The position numbers and the translations under genes are program-made. A stretch of DNA of 20,248 bases from a virus: IMG/VR virus record IMGVR_UViG_3300037584_001215, positions 1-20,248 of that record, one strand, 5' to 3'. The notes below the pieces were generated by a model. That model ran no database searches. It worked only from the letters and a program-made list of their open reading frames with translations, and was not told the origin of the DNA. This document shows positions 1 through 6,939 of this stretch, piece after piece; the stretch's first letter is position 1; every line of letters begins with the position of its first letter.

Positions 1-57
1 GTGGCCATAGGATATACCTTGCACAAATGGTATATAATGCATGGAAAGAATAAGTGA
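1..57 (+). CDS. Possible 3' end of an upstream gene (ambiguous frame)
   Basis: Two + strand frames are open from the window edge. One ends with TAA at 51-53 (tail ...MVYNAWKE) and the other with TGA at 55-57 (tail ...MHGKNK). Either would overlap the start of the M15 peptidase at 41 by 13 to 17 bases, which fits the tight overlaps seen between other genes here. Too little is visible to choose a frame or name a product, and both could be chance openings. Confidence 0.25.
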   Translation: MAIGYTLHKWYIMHGKNK

Positions 58-502
58 GCACGTATCGTACAAAGAAGGTGTAAAGTCAAACACTGCTACT
101 AGGTTAAACATCGACAATACCCCTGGCTCTTATGAGCTTTCCAATATGGGTATCTTGGCTGACAATCTTTTTGAGCCATTAAGAAAATGGGTAGGCGGCC
201 CAATAAAAATAAATTCATTTTACCGGTCTGAAAATTTGAATCAAGCTATTGGCGGAAGTTCTCGTAGCCAGCATTGCCAGGGTCGTGCGATTGACTTAGA
301 TGATACCTTCGGACATAAAACAAATGCAGAGATGTTTGAGCATATTAAAAATAACCTATCTTATGATCAGATAATATGGGAGTTTGGTGATGACACTAAT
401 CCTGATTGGGTACATGTTAGCTACGTCTCAGATAGTGAGAATAGAGGACGCGCACTAAGAGCGGTAAAAGAAAACGGTAAAACAACGTATCAAGTAATAT
501 GA
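41..502 (+). CDS. M15-family peptidoglycan peptidase (putative endolysin)
   Basis: A 153-aa protein likely to cut cell-wall peptides (D-Ala-D-Ala carboxypeptidase or L-Ala-D-Glu endopeptidase type) and act as the phage lysin. The zinc-site signature SxHxxGxAxD appears as SQHCQGRAID at residues 76-85, giving H78 and D85 as ligands. The third ligand and active-site region is WEFGDD (113-118) followed by WVHVSY (123-128), with H125. The N-terminal stretch ISEHVSYKEG followed by SNTATRLNIDNTP is typical of M15A enzymes in phages and Bacteroidota. There is no signal peptide, so it would need the holin encoded next to reach the wall. The ATG at 41 is the first in frame, and an in-frame stop lies at 8-10. 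Its TGA overlaps the holin ATG (ATGA), indicating translational coupling. Confidence 0.88.
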   Translation: MERISEHVSYKEGVKSNTATRLNIDNTPGSYELSNMGILADNLFEPLRKWVGGPIKINSFYRSENLNQAIGGSSRSQHCQGRAIDLDDTFGHKTNAEMFEHIKNNLSYDQIIWEFGDDTNPDWVHVSYVSDSENRGRALRAVKENGKTTYQVI

Positions 503-993
503 GTAAGCCAAAGAAGAAATTTGGTCAAACTACGGTAGGGAAGCTGCTCAAAGCTTCTATAGGACTAATTAATCCCACTCTTGGAAGTATTATACAAGGC
601 GACATGTCTGTTGATCAGGTTGTAACCTCAATTAAAAACTCAGACGCACCAGCAGCAGATAAAGTTAGAGCTCAAGAAATGGTCTTAGATGCATATCAAG
701 CAGAGGTAGAGGATAGAGCTTCTGCTAGACAGAGAGAGATTGCAGCCTTGAATGCAGGGTCAAATGATGTTCTTTTTAAAACTGTAGGGTGGGGTATCAC
801 CCTTTGTTTTATTGGTGTAATTGCGGGAGCGATAGGGTTGTGGCAAATACCTGAAGAGTCTCAGAGATTATTCGACATGGGATTCGGAGCAGTGGTAGCA
901 GCCTTTACTCAAGTAATAGGATACTACTTTGGATCCTCCGCTGGGAGCAAACAAAAAACTAATTTAATGAACGGCAATGGCGAAAGCAATTAA
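499..993 (+). CDS. Holin (two-TM, GTA/3TM holin-like)
   Basis: A 164-aa membrane protein placed directly after the lysin. It has a basic N-terminus (SKPKKK), a soluble helical region to about residue 90, then two hydrophobic segments: about 93-114 (WGITLCFIGVIAGAIGLW) and about 126-146 (MGFGAVVAAFTQVIGYYF). The C-terminal motif YYFGSSAGSKQK just after the last TM is characteristic of the holin group annotated as 3TM or GTA-type holins. Its expected role is to accumulate in the inner membrane, open lesions at a set time and release the M15 enzyme. Its start overlaps the lysin stop by 4 bases and its end overlaps the 45-aa gene at 977. The holin call rests on the motif, the TM layout and the neighbour. 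A structural membrane protein is the less likely alternative. Confidence 0.75.
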   Translation: MSKPKKKFGQTTVGKLLKASIGLINPTLGSIIQGDMSVDQVVTSIKNSDAPAADKVRAQEMVLDAYQAEVEDRASARQREIAALNAGSNDVLFKTVGWGITLCFIGVIAGAIGLWQIPEESQRLFDMGFGAVVAAFTQVIGYYFGSSAGSKQKTNLMNGNGESN

Positions 994-1114
994 TTTATCA
1001 ACTTACCAAACTAAATCAAAAGTTAGAAGACCAGGGGTACACTCAAAAACCAAGAGCTCGGTTTTAAAATCTTCTAAGAACTACCGCAAAGCATACCGAG
1101 GACAAGGGCGTTAA
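977..1114 (+). CDS. Small highly basic 45-aa protein, function unknown
   Basis: An ATG at 977 inside the holin gene opens a 45-codon frame ending in TAA at 1112-1114. The product starts MAKAINLSTYQTKSKVRRPG and ends NYRKAYRGQGR. About a third of its residues are Lys or Arg, Asp and Glu are absent, and it is rich in Ser, Thr and Tyr. It fills the gap between the holin and the next transcription unit, overlaps the holin end by 17 bases, and stops just before a promoter-like element, so coding is more plausible than chance. The composition suggests binding to nucleic acid or an acidic surface, but no function can be assigned. I have the impression of similar short ...YRGQG(K/R) proteins near lysis or packaging genes of Bacteroidota phages, without a search to confirm it. 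Confidence 0.65.
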   Translation: MAKAINLSTYQTKSKVRRPGVHSKTKSSVLKSSKNYRKAYRGQGR

Positions 1115-1122
1115 AATATTTG

Positions 1123-1130
1123 TATCTTTA
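1123..1130 (+). promoter_or_regulatory. Candidate Bacteroidota -7 element (TATCTTTA)
   Basis: TATCTTTA matches the TAnnTTTG consensus at all but the last fixed base. It lies 22 bases upstream of the ATG at 1153, much like the other candidate promoters here. No clear TTG -33 box sits at the right distance. It would start the unit carrying the 74-aa gene, the GroES-like gene, terL and the portal. Confidence 0.35.
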
Positions 1131-1152
1131 TATTCAAATTAAATCAAATCTA

Positions 1153-1377
1153 ATGGATATAAGGAAAATTTCTGTAGGGCCAGATTATAAGTCTGGAGCG
1201 ATGCACTACTTGGTGGGTCAAGAGATTTTAAACGGTAAGTATTTTATACACCTCATACAGCAAGACGCAGACAAGCATTCCATTAAGATATGGATACAGC
1301 GTAAAGATGAGATTCTGTTATGGAAAGAGTTTAGTTCTTACGTGCCCGTGTCTATTGAATATAATATTAACTTTTAA
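1153..1377 (+). CDS. Hypothetical protein, 74 aa
   Basis: A small protein of unknown function. The reading frame can be extended to a TTG at 1120, but that start would lie on the -7 element. The ATG at 1153, with the leader AAATTAAATCAAATCTA, matches other starts in the window and is preferred. The product begins MDIRKISVGPDYKSGAMHYL and is rich in alternating hydrophobic and charged residues (for example HSIKIWIQRKDEILLWKEF, roughly 43-61), suggesting a small beta-rich soluble fold. There is no signal peptide or TM segment. Its stop overlaps the next start (TAATG), so it is probably co-translated with the GroES-like gene. No family recognised. Confidence 0.7.
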   Translation: MDIRKISVGPDYKSGAMHYLVGQEILNGKYFIHLIQQDADKHSIKIWIQRKDEILLWKEFSSYVPVSIEYNINF

Positions 1378-1940
1378 TGAAATCACCGTTTTACTTTATA
1401 GTTGAGCCTGTTGAGGGAAAAAGGTATAACAACACTAAAAGTATGTCAGGGCTAGATTTTATTACTAGCACAAGCGAGGAAGATTTTACCGTCTCTAATC
1501 GAAAAGGTATTGTTAAAGAAGTTCCTTTGAAATATCAAGGTCCAATCGAAAAAGGCGATATACTTTTAGTTCACCACAATGTATTTAAATATTACAATGA
1601 CATGAAAGGCAGACAGCAGAGTGGTAAAAGCTTTTTCCAGGATAATTTATTTTTTATAGATAATGATCAGTTTTTTATGTATAATCATAATAATCAGTGG
1701 CATAGCCACGATAGATATTGTTTCGTAAAGCCAATAAAAAAACAAAAGTCATTTATGTTTAAGCGTGGAAATGAAGAGCCGCTAATGGGAGAAATGGTTT
1801 ATCCAAATGAGTATCTCTTATCTCAAGGAATAAAACCAGGGGCACAAGTTAGTTTTCAGCCTGACAGCGAATATGAGTTTGATGTAGATGGTGAGAAACT
1901 TTATCGAATGTATGACCATCAAATAACATTAACCCTATGA
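1377..1940 (+). CDS. GroES-like (co-chaperonin fold) protein, 187 aa
   Basis: Probably a phage co-chaperonin-type protein. The N-terminus FYFIVEPVEGKRYNNTKSMSG (5-25) aligns by eye with the GroES start (DRVIVkr-e-etKSagG), including a polar mobile-loop-like segment to about 40. RKGIVKEVP (42-50) then matches the GroES 'GeVlaVG' strand and IEKGDILLVHHN (57-68) matches 'vkvGDiVlf'. The C-terminus IKPGAQVSF...EYEFDVDGEKLYRM (152-178) again resembles the GroES ending 'KvGD-V-F...idgEe.l.m...dIla'. At 187 aa it is about twice the usual length of about 95, with an extra middle section (about 70-140, QW, HDRYCFVKP). By analogy with T4 gp31 it could help the host GroEL fold the capsid protein. A virion protein reusing the fold is possible. 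It starts by TAATG overlap and ends by ATGA overlap with the next gene. Confidence 0.55.
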   Translation: MKSPFYFIVEPVEGKRYNNTKSMSGLDFITSTSEEDFTVSNRKGIVKEVPLKYQGPIEKGDILLVHHNVFKYYNDMKGRQQSGKSFFQDNLFFIDNDQFFMYNHNNQWHSHDRYCFVKPIKKQKSFMFKRGNEEPLMGEMVYPNEYLLSQGIKPGAQVSFQPDSEYEFDVDGEKLYRMYDHQITLTL

Positions 1941-2218
1941 GCTCAGAATTACTTAAAGTACAAATTATAGCAGCAGGGCGAAAGGCTGTAGAACAGCTAA
2001 TTAAAGTCGCCAAAGAAGATATAATAAAGCCTGATCCTGAAGATGAGTTAGCAGCAGATAGATTAAAAAATGCAGCAGCGACAAAAAAACTTGCAATATT
2101 CGATGCTTTTGATATATTAAATAAGATAGATGCAGAGCAAGAGAACATAACTATAAATCAAACTAATGGAGGAAAAATCCAATCTAAACAAGGGTTTGCA
2201 GAAAGACGATCAAAATAG
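1937..2218 (+). CDS. Small helical protein before terL (candidate small terminase)
   Basis: A 93-aa, largely alpha-helical protein. The core LKVQIIAAGRKAVEQLIKVA (6-25), a charged linker with DPEDELAADR, and NAAATKKLAIFDAFDILNKI (45-64) suggest a helical hairpin or oligomeric bundle. The basic C-tail is KQGFAERRSK. A small helical protein directly upstream of terL is the usual place for a small terminase subunit or packaging accessory, but I see no clear helix-turn-helix, so the role is inferred from position only. It overlaps the GroES-like gene by 4 bases and the terL ATG by 53 bases, unusually long for this window. Confidence 0.75.
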   Translation: MSSELLKVQIIAAGRKAVEQLIKVAKEDIIKPDPEDELAADRLKNAAATKKLAIFDAFDILNKIDAEQENITINQTNGGKIQSKQGFAERRSK

Positions 2219-4442
2219 ATTGTTTTATGTAGTAAAAAACCTAGTGCCTAAACTTGTTCTAGGTAATAAAAATAAAGCTAAAACCTGGATTTATGGTTAT
2301 AGTAAAAAATATGATATGGTGGTCATATCTAAAAATGGCCAAATTGGAGAGATAGTAAATATCAACGGGTTAAATATAGCTCTACCTATACGACCTAACA
2401 ATATTGTTCAAGAATCTGACATTAAAAGTAAACAGTTTTGGAAAAGAAAAGAGTTGCCCAAAGAGCTAAGCCGCATACAGTCAATATTTCAATGGAACGA
2501 AATGGCTAGTGTTTTTAAAAACAAGTGGGTTGATTATATTGAAGAAGAGTTTGATAGAAGAGAAGAAGGGCATTGGTTTTATAATAATGGTAAACCTACC
2601 TATATCACAGGATCTCATTATATGTACTTGCAGTGGACTAGCATTGACGTAGGATATCCTGATTTCAGAGAGGCAAATAGAATATTTTTTATTTTTTGGG
2701 AAGCATGTAAAGCAGATCCTAGGTGCTTTGGGTTGGTTTATTTAAAAATAAGACGTTCTGGATTCTCATTTATGGGCTCATCAGAGTGTGTAAACACAGG
2801 GACTTTGGTTAAAGATTCAAGGGTAGGCATACTATCAAAGACAGGGTCAGATGCCAAAAAAATGTTTACAGATAAAGTCGTGCCTATAGCAAATAGACTA
2901 CCCTTCTTTTTTAAACCTATTCAAGATGGTATGGACAAACCTAAAACTGAATTAGCTTTCAGAATACCAGCTTCTAAGATTACTAAAAAAAATATGTATG
3001 ACGCTGTTGATGAAGAGCTGTATGGTCTAGACACCACTATCGACTGGAAGAATACAGATGAAAACTCTTATGACGGTGAAAAGTTACTATTGTTAGTTCA
3101 TGATGAAAGCGGTAAATGGATAAAACCCAATAATATTCTCAACAATTGGAGAGTAACTAAAACATGTTTAAGATTAGGAAGTAAGATTATAGGTAAATGT
3201 ATGATGGGCTCAACCTCTAACGCGTTAAGCAAGGGTGGTGATAATTTTAAAAAGCTGTATGAAGATTCAGACATAGAGACGCGTAATCAAAATGGTCAAA
3301 CAAAAAGCGGGATGTACAGTTTGTTTATTCCTATGGAATGGAACATGGAGGGTTTTATTGATAGATATGGCATGCCAGTATTTCATAGACCTGAATCTAA
3401 TGTATTAGGAGTTGATGGTGAAATGATTAGTAATGGTGCAGTAGATTATTGGCAAGCAGAAGTTGACTCACTAAGCCAAGATGCAGATGCATTAAATGAA
3501 TTTTATCGACAATTTCCTAGGACTGAATCTCATGCATTTAGAGATGAAAGCAAAACTTCGTTATTTAATCTAACAAAAATATATCAACAAATTGACTACA
3601 ATGATTCTTTAATTATAGAGCAGCATGTAACTAGAGGAAAGTTTTATTGGCAAGATGGTGTTAAAGATTCACAAGTTATTTTTTCACCTGACCCGAAAGG
3701 CAGATTTAAAGTTTCATGGCTGCCTAATAAAAATATAACTAACAAAAAATATAAAAAGTTTAATCATTACTTCCCTATGAATGAGCACATTGGCGCCTTT
3801 GGATGTGATTCATATGATATATCGGGCACAGTAGTAGGACGAGGCTCTAATGGCGCCTTACACGGCTTGACTAAATTTAACATGGAAGAGGCACCGAGTA
3901 ATGAATTTTTTCTAGAGTACGTGGCTAGACCTCAAACGGCAGAAATATTTTTTGAAGAAGTGCTTATGGCTTGTGTGTTTTACAGTATGCCAATATTAAT
4001 TGAAAACAATAAACCTCGTTTACTTTATCATTTTAAAAACAGAGGTTATAGGGGCTTTTGTATGAACAGACCTGATAAACATTTTAATAAGCTTTCTAAA
4101 ACAGAAAAAGAATTAGGAGGTATACCAAATACATCCGAAGATGTGAAGCAATCACATGCTTCAGCTATAGAGTCGTATATTGAAAAGCATATTGGATTGG
4201 ATTTGTCTGGCGCTTATAGGGATTCAACTTCTATGGGGAGTATGTATTTTACTAGAACCTTAGATGAGTGGGCAAGGTTTGACATAAGCAACAGAACAAA
4301 GTTTGATGCTAGTATTAGCTCAGGATTAGCGATAATGGCTAATCAAAAGAACCTATATTTACCCGAACAAAAACAAACCAAAATAAATCTTAACTTTGCA
4401 AGATATGCTAACAAAGGAATTTATAGTGAATTAATCAAATAG
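2166..4442 (+). CDS. terL: Terminase large subunit (packaging ATPase/nuclease)
   Basis: A 758-aa DNA-packaging motor subunit. The N-terminal ATPase domain has GHWFYNNGKPTYITGSHYMY (135-154), the ATP-site strand LKIRRSGFSFMGSS (193-206), SKTGSDAKKMF (224-234), LPFFFKP (245-251), Walker B LLLLVHDE (307-314) with the D313-E314 pair, and coupling motif MGSTS (347-351). The C-terminal RNase H-like nuclease has FGCDSYD (545-551), ILIENNK (610-616) and TKFDAS (711-716), giving a candidate metal triad D548, E613 and D714. Walker A is atypical: phenylalanine occupies the usual lysine position (GFS), so R196 or R197 may substitute. The motif set resembles crAss-like and marine Bacteroidota phage terminases. 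The start at 2166 overlaps the previous gene by 53 bases, and a TTG at 2196 is the only shorter option nearby. The stop directly abuts the portal ATG. Confidence 0.93.
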   Translation: MEEKSNLNKGLQKDDQNRLFYVVKNLVPKLVLGNKNKAKTWIYGYSKKYDMVVISKNGQIGEIVNINGLNIALPIRPNNIVQESDIKSKQFWKRKELPKELSRIQSIFQWNEMASVFKNKWVDYIEEEFDRREEGHWFYNNGKPTYITGSHYMYLQWTSIDVGYPDFREANRIFFIFWEACKADPRCFGLVYLKIRRSGFSFMGSSECVNTGTLVKDSRVGILSKTGSDAKKMFTDKVVPIANRLPFFFKPIQDGMDKPKTELAFRIPASKITKKNMYDAVDEELYGLDTTIDWKNTDENSYDGEKLLLLVHDESGKWIKPNNILNNWRVTKTCLRLGSKIIGKCMMGSTSNALSKGGDNFKKLYEDSDIETRNQNGQTKSGMYSLFIPMEWNMEGFIDRYGMPVFHRPESNVLGVDGEMISNGAVDYWQAEVDSLSQDADALNEFYRQFPRTESHAFRDESKTSLFNLTKIYQQIDYNDSLIIEQHVTRGKFYWQDGVKDSQVIFSPDPKGRFKVSWLPNKNITNKKYKKFNHYFPMNEHIGAFGCDSYDISGTVVGRGSNGALHGLTKFNMEEAPSNEFFLEYVARPQTAEIFFEEVLMACVFYSMPILIENNKPRLLYHFKNRGYRGFCMNRPDKHFNKLSKTEKELGGIPNTSEDVKQSHASAIESYIEKHIGLDLSGAYRDSTSMGSMYFTRTLDEWARFDISNRTKFDASISSGLAIMANQKNLYLPEQKQTKINLNFARYANKGIYSELIK

Positions 4443-6878
4443 ATGGAAGACGTAAAAATTAATATTTCATCTGTAGGTTTTCCAAGTCAGTTTGTATCGG
4501 ACTCAGAAAAAGCCACCAAAGAATTTGGATTACAGATAGGACAAGCGATACAATATGAATGGTTTAGAAAAGATTCAAATGGCTGTAGATATTATGGCCA
4601 ATGGCGTGACTTCAACAGGCTTAGATTATATGCGAGGGGCGAGCAGTCTATTGCAAAATATAAAAATGAGCTAGCGGTTGATGGCGACCTATCTTATTTA
4701 AACCTTGATTGGACACCTGTTCCTATATTACCCAAGTTTGTAGATATTGTTGTTAATGGCATGCAAGATCGTCTATTTAAAGTAAAAGCTTATGCTCAAG
4801 ACGCTCTCTCTCAATCAAAAAGAAGCAAATACCAAGACATGATAGAAGGTCAAATGGCCGCAAAAGATGTCTTATCAGTTGTTCAAGAAAGCACGGGCTT
4901 TGATCCATTTATAATGGATCCAGACGAATTACCTTCTAACGATGAGGAGCTATCATTGTACATGAATTTAAACTACAAACCAGCTATAGAGATAGCTGAA
5001 GAAGAAGCAATAGATACTCTTTTAGCTGAAAATCATTATCAAGATGTGCGTAAAAGAATAGATTATGATCAAATGGTTATCGGTGTAGGCATGGCAAAGC
5101 ATGAATTTCTTGCTGGTACTGGGGTTAAAGTTTCTTATGTAGACCCTGCAAACGTTGTCTACAGTTACACTGAAGATCCATTTTTTAAAGATTGTTTTTA
5201 CTGGGGGGAAATCAAAACTGTCTCACTTACCGAACTAAATAAAATTGACCCATCTCTTACAACAGAAGATTTAGAGCAAATATCTCAATATAGCCAAAGC
5301 TGGTATGATTATTTTAATACTGCACAGTATTATGAAAATGATATATTTTATCGTGATACTTGTACATTAATGTATTTTAATTATAAAACCACTAAGAAGA
5401 TGGTTTATAAGAAAAAAATTAATGACAACGGGACAACAAGAATGATTGAGAAAGATGATCAGTTTAACCCACCAGATGAAATGCTTGAGGAAGGAAACTT
5501 TGAAAAAATTGAAAAGACTATTGATGTTTGGTACGATGGTGTAATGGTAATGGGTACTAATATCATTTTAAAATGGGAGCTATCTAAAAACATGGTTCGC
5601 CCAAAATCAAGTTCACAGCATGCTTTACCTAATTATGTGGCAGCTGCACCAAGAATGTACAAAGGTGTAATTGAGTCTCTTGTGCGGCGTATGATCCCAT
5701 TTGCAGATTTGATTCAAATAACTCATTTGAAATTACAGCAAGTAATCGCTAGAGTAGTTCCTGATGGTGTATATATTGATGCTGATGGTTTAAATGAAGT
5801 AGATTTAGGAACAGGTGCCGCGTATAATCCAGAAGACGCATTACGGTTATATTTTCAGACTGGTAGTGTGATCGGGAGAAGTTATACTCAAGAAGGAGAG
5901 TTTAATCAAGGAAGAGTGCCGATACAACAACTAACAAGTAACTCAGGTGCATCAAAAACTCAAATGCTAATTTCAAATTATAATCATTACCTAGACATGA
6001 TTAGATCAGTGACTGGTCTTAATGAAGCTCGCGATGGGTCCACTCCTAGTCCTGAAGCTTTGGTAGGCGTACAAAAGCTTGCCGCACTTAATTCCAACAC
6101 AGCTACCCGCCATATATTAGATGGAAGTCTTTACATATATCGCACGTTAGCTGAAGCGTTAACGTATAGGGTAGCTGATATATTAGAGTATTCAGATTTT
6201 AAAGAAGACTTTATAAATAAAATAGGTAAATATAACGTGAGTATACTTAGTGAAATATCTGATCTTTATATTTATGATTTCGGTGTTTTCATAGAGCTAT
6301 CACCAGATGAGGAGCAAAAAGCTATGCTAGAACAAAACATACAAATGGCTTTATCCAAGGGTGATATAAACTTAGAAGATGCTATTGATGTTAGGGAGAT
6401 TAAAAATATTAAACTAGCAAATCAACTTTTAAAAGTTAAGAGAAAATCTAAACAAGAGCAAGATCAGCAAAATGAATTGCAAAAACAAGCTATCTTATCT
6501 CAGCAACAAGTTAAATCCCAACAAATGGCTGCGCAAGTACAAATGCAAAAAATTGAATTGGAAACCCAGGGTAAGTTAAAGTATAAGCAAGGTGAAATGC
6601 AGCTAGAGATTGAGCGTAACAAAGTGGAGGCGCAGCTTAAAAGTCAATTAATGGAGCAAGAGTTTAACTACAACCTTCAGTTAAGACAAATGGATGGGAT
6701 GACATTATCACAACGAGAACAATCAAGAGAAGATGCCAAAAGTCAAAGGATAAGCCAGCAAAACACTGAGCAGTCAAAACTAATAAACCAAAGGAAAAAT
6801 AATCTACCACCTCAAAATTTTGAGTCAAATGAAGATAGTTTAGATGGCTTTGACTTGGCTGAGTTTGAGCCTAGATAG
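4443..6878 (+). CDS. Portal protein
   Basis: An 811-aa portal, the dodecameric ring at one capsid vertex through which DNA enters and to which the tail attaches. Evidence is its place right after terL, its size, and an N-terminal block I associate with crAss-like portals: RLYARGEQSIAKYK (61-74), DLSYLNLDWTPVPILPKFVD (82-101) and NGM (105-107). The clip/stem/wing region is followed, from about residue 655, by a long Gln-rich coiled coil (QQQVKSQQMAAQVQMQKIEL and onward) reaching about 790, and an acidic tail (SLDGFDLAEFEP). The coiled coil probably forms the barrel extending into the capsid, as in long portals of podoviruses. It starts on the base after the terL stop. A 61-base gap with a promoter-like element separates it from the scaffold gene. 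Confidence 0.9.
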   Translation: MEDVKINISSVGFPSQFVSDSEKATKEFGLQIGQAIQYEWFRKDSNGCRYYGQWRDFNRLRLYARGEQSIAKYKNELAVDGDLSYLNLDWTPVPILPKFVDIVVNGMQDRLFKVKAYAQDALSQSKRSKYQDMIEGQMAAKDVLSVVQESTGFDPFIMDPDELPSNDEELSLYMNLNYKPAIEIAEEEAIDTLLAENHYQDVRKRIDYDQMVIGVGMAKHEFLAGTGVKVSYVDPANVVYSYTEDPFFKDCFYWGEIKTVSLTELNKIDPSLTTEDLEQISQYSQSWYDYFNTAQYYENDIFYRDTCTLMYFNYKTTKKMVYKKKINDNGTTRMIEKDDQFNPPDEMLEEGNFEKIEKTIDVWYDGVMVMGTNIILKWELSKNMVRPKSSSQHALPNYVAAAPRMYKGVIESLVRRMIPFADLIQITHLKLQQVIARVVPDGVYIDADGLNEVDLGTGAAYNPEDALRLYFQTGSVIGRSYTQEGEFNQGRVPIQQLTSNSGASKTQMLISNYNHYLDMIRSVTGLNEARDGSTPSPEALVGVQKLAALNSNTATRHILDGSLYIYRTLAEALTYRVADILEYSDFKEDFINKIGKYNVSILSEISDLYIYDFGVFIELSPDEEQKAMLEQNIQMALSKGDINLEDAIDVREIKNIKLANQLLKVKRKSKQEQDQQNELQKQAILSQQQVKSQQMAAQVQMQKIELETQGKLKYKQGEMQLEIERNKVEAQLKSQLMEQEFNYNLQLRQMDGMTLSQREQSREDAKSQRISQQNTEQSKLINQRKNNLPPQNFESNEDSLDGFDLAEFEPR

Positions 6879-6881
6879 GCC

Positions 6882-6912
6882 TTAAAACGTATAAATATTT
6901 TATATAACTTTG
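6882..6912 (+). promoter_or_regulatory. Candidate Bacteroidota promoter before the capsid unit
   Basis: TAACTTTG at 6905-6912 is a full match to the -7 consensus TAnnTTTG. TTA at 6882-6884, 20 bases upstream, is a near match to the -33 TTG. The ATG of the scaffold-like gene follows 27 bases after the -7 box. A dedicated promoter here would boost scaffold and major capsid protein, the most abundant products needed. Confidence 0.55.
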
Positions 6913-6939
6913 TAAAATATAAAATCTAATCTGAATCAA

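Noticed and set aside
1120-1152. A longer TTG start for the 74-aa protein
   Set aside because: It overlaps the promoter-like element, and the extra residues (YLYIQIKSNL) are encoded by the A-rich leader.
1849-2148. A - strand 99-aa frame
   Set aside because: It is antisense to two well-supported overlapping + strand genes, and its Ser/Ala/Phe-rich sequence is typical of a shadow frame.
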